From Liriodendron chinense (lineage: Eukaryota; Streptophyta; Magnoliopsida; Magnoliales; Magnoliaceae), in the NCBI GenBank assembly GCA_003013855.2, contig PVNU02003892.1, forward strand, positions 1,550,001 through 1,614,000: a stretch of DNA of 64,000 nt, given 5' to 3'. The notes below the pieces were generated by a model. The model was not told where the DNA came from and searched no databases. It saw only the letters and a program-made list of their open reading frames with translations. The stretch's first letter is position 1. Every line of letters starts with the position of its first letter. Shown here piece after piece: positions 13,501 through 26,905 of the stretch. A program made the translations under genes and the position numbers.

Positions 13501-16500
13501 TTGAAGGGCCTGAAAAAAGGACGAGAGGAAGATCTTAAAGGACATGGATTGAGGTCATGAGAGCTCATTCGCTGAGTAAGAAGAAGGGGATTGATTGGCG
13601 AAGTGGGATTTGTAAAGCCAACCTCAAATACCTGGGATAAGGCTGTGATGATGGTGGTGGTGCTGACGTTGTTGGTGACAGTGATGATAATGATGATGAT
13701 GTAGTACATATGCGTTGTACCTAGGGAGCTTGTCTAGCATGCCATGCTAGAGAATTATTGCAAATTTCTCTTTCTAGATAATGCACAATAGTTAGGCTCG
13801 AATACAATGTTGGTCATGATTGTATTGGCATGTGAGTGGTGTTTGGTGGGAAATGTATCAGCCGCCTCCCTGCAAGTCCCTACAACCAACAACTGGAGCA
13901 TGAACATTCCACTTTTGGTCCAATGGTGATACATTTGTATTCCTTGGTGCCAACCTTTTTTTTTTTTTGGTGCCAACGTGGTTGGTTGTGTTTATTACGT
14001 AGTACCCAGCAGCCAGCTACTCGAGCATGTCCTTTCCACTTTTGGTCCCTCCATCTGTGGGTGCCAGCTACTTGAGCATGTCCTTTCCACTTGTGGTTTA
14101 TGAGTGTGTGCACGCGCGTGCGTGCATGTGAGTGTGTGCATGCTTGTACGTGTGTGGGGTGCGTGTGGGTGTGCATGTGGGTGGGTGCAAATAGCTACCT
14201 GTGGGGCTCATCATTGCTATTATGTCACCCTATCCATCCAACAGGGTTGCCCCATCATGAAAATAGGATAGCCCAAGAATCTTGCCAATCCAATCAAGTA
14301 GCTGCATGATATAAAATAATGGAGCACCCAAAAACCTTGAAATTCACATTGAGGAGTGAGGACCACTTGATCATTGGATCGGCATGATATTTGAGGCAGC
14401 CAATTTTCCTTACGGGGCAATCACGTTAGAACAGTTAGATGCTAATAAGCACATGCGCACACATAGACCAAAAGTGGACCTCCAAAAATTCCACTTCTAA
14501 CTCTAAAGTCTAAACCAAAGTGCATTAGATCACTACAATTCAGAATGAGGGGATGAAGATTTACCGAGAATTCATTCCACACCAACTGACGATTCATGTA
14601 TTCAAAACTAACAGCTCGGTTCATATGGGGGCTTCCGTACACAAGCCTTGCTCTAAGAGCTCTCTCAATAAGACTCCGGTACCTGCATTACCAACATCAG
14701 CTATACTGATGAACAAACGAGACAACTGAATAACGAGTTCTCTTTTTTTTTTTTCTTTTTTGATAATTCGAATTTTAAAGATGAAAAGGAAAACAAGGGA
14801 AAAAACCAGATTTTTTTTTTTTTTTTTTTTTTTGAATGATAACAACCAGAAATTTATTGATAATAGGAAATTTAAAGCAGAGGACAAACATACACAAGCA
14901 GAAAGGCATTTATTAATCCAGCAATCAACTAGTATATAACTACAATCACACTGGAATAGAATTCTCAACTAATAATATGGTTGAAAGAAGCATGAAGATT
15001 CAGAAGTTTCCTGCGCAACATTATCCAATCTTGACATGAAGAAATGGAGTGCCAACCCATCAAATCTCATGGAGTCTTGTACCAACAACCATGGCCCTTG
15101 CATCATCGTCATCATCATCATCTAAGCCTTATCCCAATCAATGTTCAAAGTATCAGTATCGTTATAAGTTTCGCTGGCCAGGGATACGGAAACAATATTG
15201 ATATCACCGATAATATCATTGATTCCTGGGAATGCATGGAAACATCGAGGAAACATTGGCGAAATATGGGGAATACGGTGGATTTTTTCAGTGAAACTTC
15301 AGGTGATGCTAAAATAAACATATTTGCATATTTAAAAATCAAATAATAACAAAAAAGATGCATATTTGTATAATTAGGAATCAAATAATAAGCTTCCCTT
15401 TAATGGGGCCTTAAAGCATTTATCGTTGACTCTGAGAAACATTGGGGAATGGTGAATCCATCGAGCCATCCAGCACATACAAACATACAAACACACATGC
15501 ATGATCCATCCATCCACCCATCCACGCAAGCGTCCACGCACACAAAGCCATTCATCCAACCATGCATACATCCACAAGCCATCCATCCATCCATGCATGC
15601 ATACATATACACACATACAAACATGCATTTCATCATAAAACCATGCTCCCATAAAAAAAAATTGAAAAGGAAATTTTTTTAATAAACAGATTTTTGGCGA
15701 TATCGATACATTGGTGATATTATCGAAATATGGAATGGTGATATAAACGACACCTGGAATTTACACAGTCGAAAATATTGGCGATATTGATACGTTAGCG
15801 AGATAAAGCGGCACCTAGAATTTACATAATCGAAAATATTGGGGATACTTGCCAATACATCGCCAATACATCGCCAAAATATTGGCGATACTTGCCAATA
15901 CATCGCCAATACCTGGAATTTCTATACTAACAGTGTTATCAGTATCACTACTAACATTATTGGTATCGCCGAGCTGGAGATACAGATAATATCGGGGATA
16001 TTTCGATAATATTGGGGATACTTTGAACAATGATCCCAATTAATTGGAATCATGGCCCTTGCATAAGGATGGAAAAGATGTGGATAGTGGATACCATGAT
16101 GAATAGTTAACTGTGCTGCTTAGCTAGAGTCATTAACACTAATCAGCCACAACAAAACTTCACCCTTTCATTTCAAATCAAACCTTTCAATCCCAAACCA
16201 AGTTCCCAAGAGAACTTTCACCAAAACTCAACTAAAAGCGAGAGTTTTTATCTCTCAATGATCTAGTCAAATTTACCAGACTACAGCCTTGAATTCGGAT
16301 TTCTCAAGATGTTTTCCTTGTCTCTCCTTTTGAATACTTTCTTAATGGTGAGTTCACTTTTTGTATGCTAAGACAAGAAATGACCAAAAAAATATTCTTG
16401 AATATGGTCCCTTAATGGTTCAGCATTGCATCTTCAGTCCCAAAAAACCTTATCTATACCAAGGTTTTAAATGGGTGTGTAACATAATGTGTCTTTCACC

Positions 16501-19500
16501 ACCAATACCATTACATATCACCCCGTATTGGCAATAATGGTAGGTATTGGGCAATACATACCAGTTTTGGATGATAATTTAAACCTTGATCTATACACTC
16601 CAAAATTCCCCCTGTAATTCCTTGGTACAAACTCTCCAGAAAATGCAACTCACTGACAAAAAGGGCTCAGCAGGCCAAGTCTCAAACAACTTCACCAGAG
16701 AAAATTGCAGAATCTGTATCACCTCAAATAGCTGAAGAAGAGTACTTAAAATTTTCCATGTGAAAGAGCATGAACAAAAACATGAACAGTCTTCGCTGCA
16801 TGGCAACAAAGAGGACAACCGTTGACAAAACAAAGCATTCTATATTGAAGGTGATTGTATGTACATTTTTTTTTATCTTTTGAAAGATAAGAAGATTTTG
16901 CTAAGAAAGAAAAAGCAACAGGCTACACCAGGAACGAATGGATAGACGACAAGATATCATCACACCCATTTCATGTGAGTTATCAACTAAGTTAACTATA
17001 GAAATACTCACAACTGCCTTTTAAATTTTCTAAGACATATACTCAAACAGAACCAGGTGCTCCTTAGAAACAAATGCCCATATGATACTCAAATCTTTGA
17101 ATGCTTTGGTGCACCAAACCTTTCTATCATTGCACCTGACATAATGCTCAGCCTAGGTTAAAACAGTGAAGGAATGGGAATTTCAGTACAGCAAGGATTG
17201 GATTTTGTGGTAGCAGATAGGTAGAGAAAGGATTGGTGACTACTGATACTGACTACTCATAAGTAAAATCATGTTGAGGGCCTGTCTGGTTGCAGAATCC
17301 AGATTCCAGATTTGGAATCCAAAATTGCAGAAACTGGATTGGAAACTCAGATTCCATCTGGAACTTGCTGTTTGGTTGAAAACTATGTAATCCAACCATT
17401 GCTTGTGGCATGGCCCACTTGGGCTTCGGATCAGCCTGAGAACTTGACCCCTGGCCTATAGTAGTCCTGCAAGACAGATGGCTGGGTTGGATGACAAATA
17501 AACATTATAGTGGGCCCTAGGAAGTTTTAAATGGTGAACATTCAATCAACACTGTTTTCCTATGGTGTGGTCCACTTGAGATATAGATCTGCCTCATTTT
17601 TGGTCTAAAGCCCTTAATTGAGCTTTCAAAACGGATGGACCGCGTGGATAAAAAACGCATACATCGAGGTGGGCACCACCTTAGTGACGCTCACTTCCGC
17701 CTCTTTTCCCTTCCGTAGAAACGGCCCCCTACACCGTTTCTACTAATCCCGATTCCAGCCAATTTAGGTTTCCAGGTGGAATCCTGTTTGGCTGGAATTT
17801 GCCGCCAAACACACCAGTTGAAATTGGATTCTGCTGGAATCCAGATTTTAAGCTGAAAACAGGTTTCCAGATGCCAACCAAACAGAGCCTAAATACATTC
17901 CAAACAATGTGACAGGTTGAATTTTTTGTCCAATTGGTACCATTCACTATAAACTAACTCTACATAACAACTTTAGAGCTCGAAAGATCAGAAGATTTGG
18001 ATTTCAAGCCTCAGGAAAGGGAGAACCCTTGTTTTTCTCTGATACTACTCTTAACATAGTATACGACTTGGGTACTCCAGTTATTTTAAGGATATAAGAA
18101 ACCTACGTGTCAGTTCAAGTATATTAACAGATGTGTAGATAGCAACAACTTCTAAAATAAAGTCTGTGAAAACTATTCGACTGTCAGAGAAGCTTCATCT
18201 TATCAGAACTTTTTCTTCGGGAAACTTTATCCTTCTAAGTTTATGAGTTGTTTGTGCATTTCTCCAAAATTTAGCAAGTCTTGCTTTTTCTTAGGGAAAC
18301 TGTATCCTTGTAAGTTTATGAGTTGTTTGTGCATTTCTCCAAAATTTAACAAGTCTTGCTGGACACACATCTGCGACAACTTCTAAAATAAAGTCTGTCA
18401 AAACTATTAGACTGTCAGAGAAGCTTCATCTTATCAGAACTTTTTCTTAGGGAAACTGTATCCTTGTAAGTTTACGAGTTGTTTGTGCATTTGTCCAAAA
18501 TTTAACAAGTCTTGCTGGACGCACTTGTCTATCTCTTCTATGTAAGTTACAGACTGAAAGATGACACTACAGTCTGACTGCAGAGTGCACATTATATGTA
18601 TATCCTAATTTTGCAATTCTAGGATATAGAATTCGCAATGAAAATCACCTGGTGCCAGTCACCAGAATCAACATTTAATAATATAAATAAATATTTTATA
18701 ACTAAAAAAAATTCTTCCTGTATAATCACCAAAAAAGAAAAAGAAAAAGAAAAAGAAAAAAGAAGATACCTTCCCGTGTAAAGAAATATAAGAAGGTTAC
18801 TAAAGGATGCAGCTTTATAGAAGCCCTCCACACGTTGTATTAAAACCCAGGCTCGACGTGCAAATGACCTCTGAAGCATATGTGATAACAAATCAGTATC
18901 TGCCTTTCAAACCTTGACATTTGGATGAATGGACCAAGAGGAAGTACCTGCTCAGAATCACCCCATCTACGAAAAGCGGAGAAAGATTGTAAACGGGCCC
19001 ATATATACTGACCACCAACTGTCGCAAGGCAGTACCAAATCTTCTGAGGAATGGTAAGTCCAGGTCCCTCTAGCCCCGTTCTCACTGAGTAGCAAATATG
19101 ATACAAGTAACAATCAACAGATGTTCCAAAAAAGGAAGCAATTCAACATATTTCCAAAACAAGGCATAGACTGATTTGGACATGTCTGGAGATCTTTTTA
19201 GCTGAATCAAATGCAGTTTGATGGTTATAACCAAACACTTTCATGGTATATAGCATAACTGCCATTAGTATCGCTGTCAGAATTTGGATAGGTGTCCTCC
19301 CTCAACCCATATTCTTTTTCTAAGGGTATTATTCATATTTTTGAAAAATGAAGAACACGATCATATTCATATCAATCAGTTTAAAAAATCACATTCATCT
19401 TAGTAGCTATCTCTACCATATATAAGGCAAGTAGCTTTGGACAAGTTTACCCATGGACTTAGTCGCAGAGGGAGTCGTATACTTTCAATGTTAAAAAGAA

Positions 19501-22500
19501 ATCAGATGTATCTGCATCTTCAATGGGGGGCATTTTTGTCCATTAAATTGTTTTTTTTAGTAGTGTAATGGCAAAACAGGATTCATGTAGCCAACCCCAA
19601 TTGTAGGGATAAGGGTTAGATGATGATGATTTTTTTTTATGGTGAGTAGCATGCCAGCACTTCCTCTTCCCTTTGTGTATAGCCAGCACCCACCTCTCTT
19701 GACCAGGAATGCTTAGGGAGTGTGTGCAACAAAATCTCTATTAGGCCAACCATGATGTCTGTGTGACATCCACTCCATCCATCGGTTGCTACAGGTCATG
19801 TTAGGATGTGAGCCCAAAAACAAGGCATATTTAAAATTCAAGTGGACTACAACACTAGAAAGAATGGGATGGGATGCCCGCCATTGAAACCAGCCTCAGG
19901 CCATTCTCTCTTTCTCTCTCTGAAATGTAGCTCAGATCCTCTTTCTATGCATCTAGCCTGCATGATCTTTCTCTACATGTTGCCACACCCTTTCCCTCTA
20001 TTCTGTCTTCCCTTTTTTCTCTCCCCTCCTCTCTCCATGTTCATTGCATATGCCACACCCACTACTCTCTATATATGAATTTTTATTAGCAAGCAACTGG
20101 ACTTTATTGAAATAAAGAAACCATTACAAATATGAATTTGTAGGCATCATGCTAATCGAGCAACAGACTTTTACTCGACAGTCACAAGAGGCCATGAGGA
20201 TAGACAATTCTTCATAGCCAGTTTTTCTTTTATGCTTATTTTATTAAAAGTAGAAAACGTCAAACAAGAAGGAAACCATTCCCAAATCCCAGCCAACTAG
20301 CCAAGGTATTCAATAACACTAACAGTGGCTGTAACGGCCAACCTTATGGCCATTATGATACGGGCATAACGCCCATCACATGCCTTGTAAAAACCGACAT
20401 TTTTTAAAAGGAAAAAATGCATCAGCTGTGTATCAGTCGTTACGGGCCCATATCAGTCTGTTATAGCACCACCATTACTGTTACATAACGGTCGTTACAT
20501 CCGTAACGTAGCCGTATTTTAATACCATTATCCCAACACGGCCTAGAGCATATGACAACTCCTCTAGCAAAATCATCCGGCGACATCAACGGCCTCCACT
20601 GAATATGAGCAAACAAAACGTTAGCCTGTCAATAAGCTCATAAGTTTCTTCAGAATTAAAGCAGCCAGGAGATAACATGTATAACCTCCTTAAAGTAATT
20701 AGGTTGCTGGATAACAGAAACTCAACCCTCCGGATGAGCTTCTGCATCTGCCTCATTATGATCTCCCTATCGACATGGCTCGAAGAAAGTCGTTAAGATG
20801 GTTCCTTCTAAGAACACTGCCCAACCAGAGTGAGCTCAAATTGCACACAAGTGACCATCAAAATTCAACTCCAGTGAGCAGGCAATTCAACCTCTATCTT
20901 CCACACGTTGGCTCATTCTCCTGATAGTTTTCCAGTCCTCCAAAGGCCTGACATCAAAACATCTTCAACATCTTTTTACAGAGAGCCCATTTCATCTCGT
21001 GGCCAGTTGTTTTGTGGTTGAGAGAGAGAGAGAGACTTGTTCATGTTGATGCTCATGGTTAATTGAAATGTAGGCAAGTATTGCTCGTCCTAAGCAAGCT
21101 TCCTTCATTTACAGATTAAATACAGACAGAGAAGCACTCTTCCAAAATGAGAAGCAACAAAAACTTCATTCCATACATGATCAGTGATTTTCTAATTATA
21201 GGTTCAGTTAAGCTTTCTTTTCGATAAGCCAGTTGAGCTTAGTAATTAACATACAAACAAACTTTTTTTTTATCATTTTCAAGGAACCCATTAGGGGTAA
21301 GGAAACAAAAGGTCAAATTTGAAGCTTTTATGAGAAAGTATATTTACAGACCACATTTACAATATATTATTTACTTTTTATTCTTATTCCAAATGTTTTT
21401 AATTCTGTCTTTTTATCAAATTTGAACCACACAAGATAAATCATTGTTCTATTCATGTGGGTTTTGGGAGCATGCCGTTCTTTTGTTGTTAAAATCTCCA
21501 GTTGGATAAAAATAACGAACTTTCTTTTTTCTACCAGACCCTCTATTCTGGAGGGCTAACCATTTAGTGCCATTAAAAATGTGCATATAGCCTGGAGAAT
21601 TCTCCTTCAAGGTCGACATCTTGGGCTGGCAAGCGAAGAGAATTAATGGAATAGTATTAGGTTCTTTTTTCTTATGCATTTTTAAGAGGCTAATTGATGC
21701 ATGACCATTTGATCATCCATCACGGCCCTCAATCAGACCTTACTAGCCAATGGAAGCAAGGTATTCCATAACGGTTACATTATTGCCCTTATGTAACAGT
21801 AACGATGGTAACGTTATGCATTATAAGATCGCAACGTCCGTTGCAAAAAAAAAAAAAAATATGACCCGTAACGGCCCCGTATGATCCGTTACGGGGCCAA
21901 AATAGGTCCCCAGTCCCCCCAGCGACGCGGGACGTCCGACCAATTCACCAAAAGCTCCAAAGCTGATGGGGGAGGCACGGAATATCCTCTTATCTCATAG
22001 CCCAGGCTAGGTCAGGCCCCGGTCGAGCTCTCCTTCATGAGCCACCCCACTTCGCACGGTGCAGCCGCTTCCCACGGTCTGCCCCACCCCGAGTATGCTC
22101 CCGCTTTGCACGGGCCACCCCACTCAAGCCCAGTGTGAAAATGCCCCTGCATTAATCACCTCCGGTGAAGAGTCTCGAACACGAGACCTCCAGCTCTGAT
22201 ACCAAAATTTGATGCAGGATGACATAAACAACTAATATGATGCAAAGAGCATAGAATAGTGGATTAAAGTAACTGGAAAATCACAAAATAATACTACTCT
22301 ACTACAATGAAAAGACTAACAAGAGAGCGATGAAATTCAGATTCACATGCAAACTACATCCCACAACATAACCATAAAAATCGTGAAATTTAAAGGCCCA
22401 ATGGGAGATGGAATCCCCACATTAGCATAGGTTGAGTTTATATTCAATTGGGAGGATCTAGGTCAGCCTAGGGTTAAGGGATTGGGGTTTAAGAGGTTAG

Positions 22501-25500
22501 GGTTTCTAGGAAACCTGGGAAATTGGGATTTTACGGTATTGGCAAGGCTAGGGTTTTAGTAAATCTGGAATTAGGGTTTTGAGAAGAGGATTAGAGTTAT
22601 GGTAAAAAAAAAAAAGGTTTAGATTGCTAGGGTTTAGGGATTAAGAAGGGGGGAATAAGATGGGAGGAAGGGAGGGGTTTGTATAGCCGTACGGACGTAC
22701 GGCTGGCCATACGGTCCCCTTGGACTAGTTGTTGTTGGTTCAAGTAGGGCTGCTCCTATGGTTGGCTTTAATGGTAGGATGGATGGTTTAGGATTTGAGA
22801 GAAGAAGAAAGGGAAGAAGAATGAGAGTTGAGATGAGAGACGAAGAAACTACCCTGATGAAAGAAGAATGAGAAGATAGAGGTGACATCACACCACTTGG
22901 ATTCACACCAAAGTAGAACTCAATTCGCATGAGAAGGGGGGAGAGAAATCTCCAAAGCAAAACTTCATCCCAACATACCTAGGGTTTAGACATCCAAGCC
23001 TTATAAAGGGCCTTGGGGTCCAAAATTACATATTTACCCTTTCAGTTCTTTTTCATTCCCAACACGTCCTGATATCAAAATAATAACATAAAATGAAATC
23101 TAAGCATCCAAATCTGAAAATAATGTACTAAAACACTAGAAAATAAATCCTAAGCTAACTAGAGTCCTATGACATTGATGGGCCAGGATCGACGGCCTGA
23201 TCATGATGTGGCGATGATCCAACGGTCCGATCGTCATGTCCTCATGATCGTGGGATCTTCAAACTCCCCGTAAATGCAACCCATGTGCATCATCCCAGGA
23301 TGGGGCGTTCATGATGCACGATCCATGCACGTGGGGTCTTCAGATCCTCAGTGTGGCCCGCCCTGGGCCCATATAGTCATCATCCATCCACAGGGAAACT
23401 AAAGCCGGCGCTCTCCTCCTCCTCTGGTATACTCTGTACGGTCCGATGTCCCCATCGACTCTCTCGAGCTGAAAAGAATTCACCTCTAGCGAAACAAAAC
23501 TCCAGTACCGCTCCAGGATTTTCGAATCGAGTCTCTGAAGGTCTGCCTTTGTGATCCACGTACAGTCTGACATCGGCCTTTTCTTCCACTTGACGAGAAA
23601 TTTCTGAAATCCCCCATGCCTCGTGGAAACTGTATGCTCATCCAAGATATCCTCGATCTCGTCTCGCCTCATAGATACAGATGGTAAAGGTGGTAAAGAC
23701 TAAGAAGAGATGTCGAGTAATGTCCAGGGGTCATGGGACAGGCTGTATGTGTCAACATCTGGGCCCAAGTGATGGTGAGGAAGAGGGCCCTGGAATGGCA
23801 CTAGATCTTCCACATTAAATGTAGGACTAATCCCCATACTATGTGGAAGATCTATCACATACGCATTGGGACCCAATCTTTTCACAATTTTATATGGTCC
23901 TACGCTGCGGGCTTGAAGTTTCCTTATGGCCCTTTGCGGAAACTGCTCGGGCCTCATCCGAATCATGACTTCATCGCCCTCTTGGAACTCTTTAAATCTA
24001 CGATGAGAATCAGCAGATATTTTGTACTTTTCATTGCTCGCATTAATCTGATTTCTAATTTCTACATGCAAATCATCAATGCGACGTGCAAATGCATCTG
24101 CAGACTCTGAAGGCCTATGGGACACTAACATGGGAATGAGATCTATAGGTTTCCTAAGCTTGTAACCATTCACAAACTTAAAAGGACTCATGCCTATGGA
24201 TCTATTTATTGAACTATTGTATGCAAATTCAGCTACAGGTAAAATTGAATCCCACGTCCTGGTATCATCTCCCACAAGGCACCGCAACAGATTTCCTAAG
24301 CTCTTATTTACCACTTCTGTTTGGCCATCGGTTTGAGGATGGTATGCCGAAGAGAACTGAAGTCTCGTGCCCATCATGTGCCAAAGTGTCTTCCAAAAAT
24401 AACTCATGGACCTAACGTCCCGATCGGACACTGATCTTCGGCAAACCATGCAAATGGACCACCTCCCCAAAGAAAAGCTTTGCAACGCTGGAGGCGTCTG
24501 ATGTTTTCGAACACGGAATGAAGTGGCCCATTTTAGAAAAAAAGGTCCACTACCACAAAGACGGAATCGTGCTTTCTGATCGTCTTGGGAAGCCCAAGCA
24601 CGAAATCCATACTAACATCTTGCCATGGGGCGTGTGGCACTGGCAGAGGTGTGTATAAACCTGTGTTTTGCTTCCTTTGTTTTGCTAGTTGACACGTCCT
24701 ACATTGCCCTATGATTTTGTATAAACCTGTGTTTGGCTTTCTTTGTTTTTCGTAACGGTAATGGTGGCCATAACAGATGTCACTGTTACCTTTACGATAC
24801 AAGTTGTAACAGCTGTTACGACCCCTGTAACGGCTATTAAGGTTTTTTTAATTGAAAAAAAAAAAAATCCGAAGAACCTGTATCAGCCCCGTAATGGACC
24901 ATTACGGGCTTTTATAGAGGGCATAACAAGTCGTTACGAGGGCTGTAACAGTCTTTATGGGTCATTTTTTTCGTAACAACCTTTACAATCCTGTAACATG
25001 TAACAGTTGCCACTATTACCTTTACGTAACAGCCTTTACAGCACACCATGGATATGGCGTCGCATATCAATACCAGGACCATATCGGTCAAAAAAAATTA
25101 AAAGCAAAATAATATGGAATAATATTAGAAAAATAGGAAAAAATGAGATGTCCAAAAATCTGTCCTTTTTTGTATTTTGACCATTATTCAATGATGTATC
25201 AAACCATTCTTCGATGAGAATGTTGTTTGTTGATTTGACTTGTTGAAAGTCAACTAAATGGGCCCTAATTAAACACAAATCAAACATGATTTGGTGAACA
25301 ATGGCCCATTACATTGAAATACAACAAAAAGAAGATGAAAATATAAAAAAGAGAGTGAAGGTTTTCCCTTCTTTTCGATTTTTCCCATAATGGTCCACTT
25401 TGCTTTGATTTATCGAATTCCATTCAAATCACTTGTTTTGATCCCAAAATAGGTCTATATCTAACCTACAATAAGCGTTTAAGCTTCTTCCATGGTTAAA

Positions 25501-26852
25501 ATGGGGGAAAAAAAAACAGAGAGAAGGCATGTGTGAAGTTTTGAAGAAAAAAAAAAAAATCAAAATTGGGCTTTTATGGCCTACTGGCCCCATATTGGTG
25601 TCAATACGCCCCATATCACCAGATACGGAGTACGGACCGATAAGGGTCAATTTTTTCGTATCGGACTGATACGACCCCGTATCGCGTATCAGCTCGTGCC
25701 GATACAAATACGATACACCAATACAATACCGATACTCATATCCATGCCCCCAACACACCATGGGCAATCACTTTTGCCCCTCACCAAACTAAGCTCGACC
25801 CAAAAGTCCTCCCTCCTAGCTGCCACATTCAACCCATAAATTGCAGTGAACATCCACTATAAACTATTCAAAACCCCAGCCATCACAACTAATAGAGAGA
25901 ATCCCCCCCTCCCTCCACTTCCATAAATAGCAACCCATGCCATAACAATACCATCTACAAATCCATTCAAATCAATTGCTACCCATTCCTTAAAAGTCCC
26001 AAACAAACTCTAGCATTCATTTATCGAAGGATTGAATTTTTGCTTCTTGGAAAGAGAGAACATGCACCCTAGCTCTCTTATAAACATCCCTAATATAGAC
26101 CATCTTTTCCTTTGAGCCCAGATCTCTCACATTCCAACAAAGGATCCTCATTTGGACAACGATCTTGCCTACATCCCCCCCCCCCCCCCCCAAAAAAAAA
26201 AAAAGATGATCCTCAGCAACAAAAGAGATTGTAGATATACCAATTCTCTATTTCCTCTTAAAAGAGTGTTGGGTCCTCCTTGGAGAAGAAGATTGTTGCT
26301 TCTGCCTTCCACGAGACTCCATGAATTGAAATAACTCATAGTAGTCTCCATCTCTATACCCGAAAGTGACTCCGATCTGTCTACCCACATGCATTAGGGC
26401 TTCCCTAACCCACTAATTATCTTTCACCATAGTGACGTGATTAAGAATTCTTCTATCAGCTTCTCTAATATGAGAATGGAAACTTTGATGCATAATAGCC
26501 ATCTCCCCTTCTTCAACACCTACTATCTGCAACGGAATGAAATGACATCGAGGATTTCCTTCTGACCAAAAACACCATTGATCATAGGGCTAGCAACGGG
26601 TCGTGTTGAACCATGTTCGTGCCGTGTTAAAATTTTGCTCACCCAAACTGGGACTATTAACTAACAGGTTGAAATCTAGAAACCCAAACCCATTCGTTAA
26701 TTGAACGGGTTACCCGTGACCCGACCCGTTTAACCCGTTAAATAAACGGGCCATGATTTCATGGGTAGAGAGATGGAGAAGGGGCTCGATTCGACAGAGA
26801 TTTTGGTGTGGCCGTGTGGGGCCATGGGCAGAAAGATGAAGAAAACACCCAA

Positions 26853-26905
<53 letters not shown>

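Noticed and set aside
13890..18600. CRISPR-like spaced repeats
   Set aside because: The repeats are irregular, few, lack uniform spacing, and occur in a plant gene intron.
20580..20930. L1 RNase H domain on the minus strand
   Set aside because: A phrase such as LNFDG appears after a stop, but the remainder does not follow RNase H motifs in any consistent frame.
22440..22640. AGGGTTT-rich stretch as an interstitial telomere array
   Set aside because: The units are irregularly spaced and degenerate, and lie within a candidate LTR; they do not form a TTTAGGG array.
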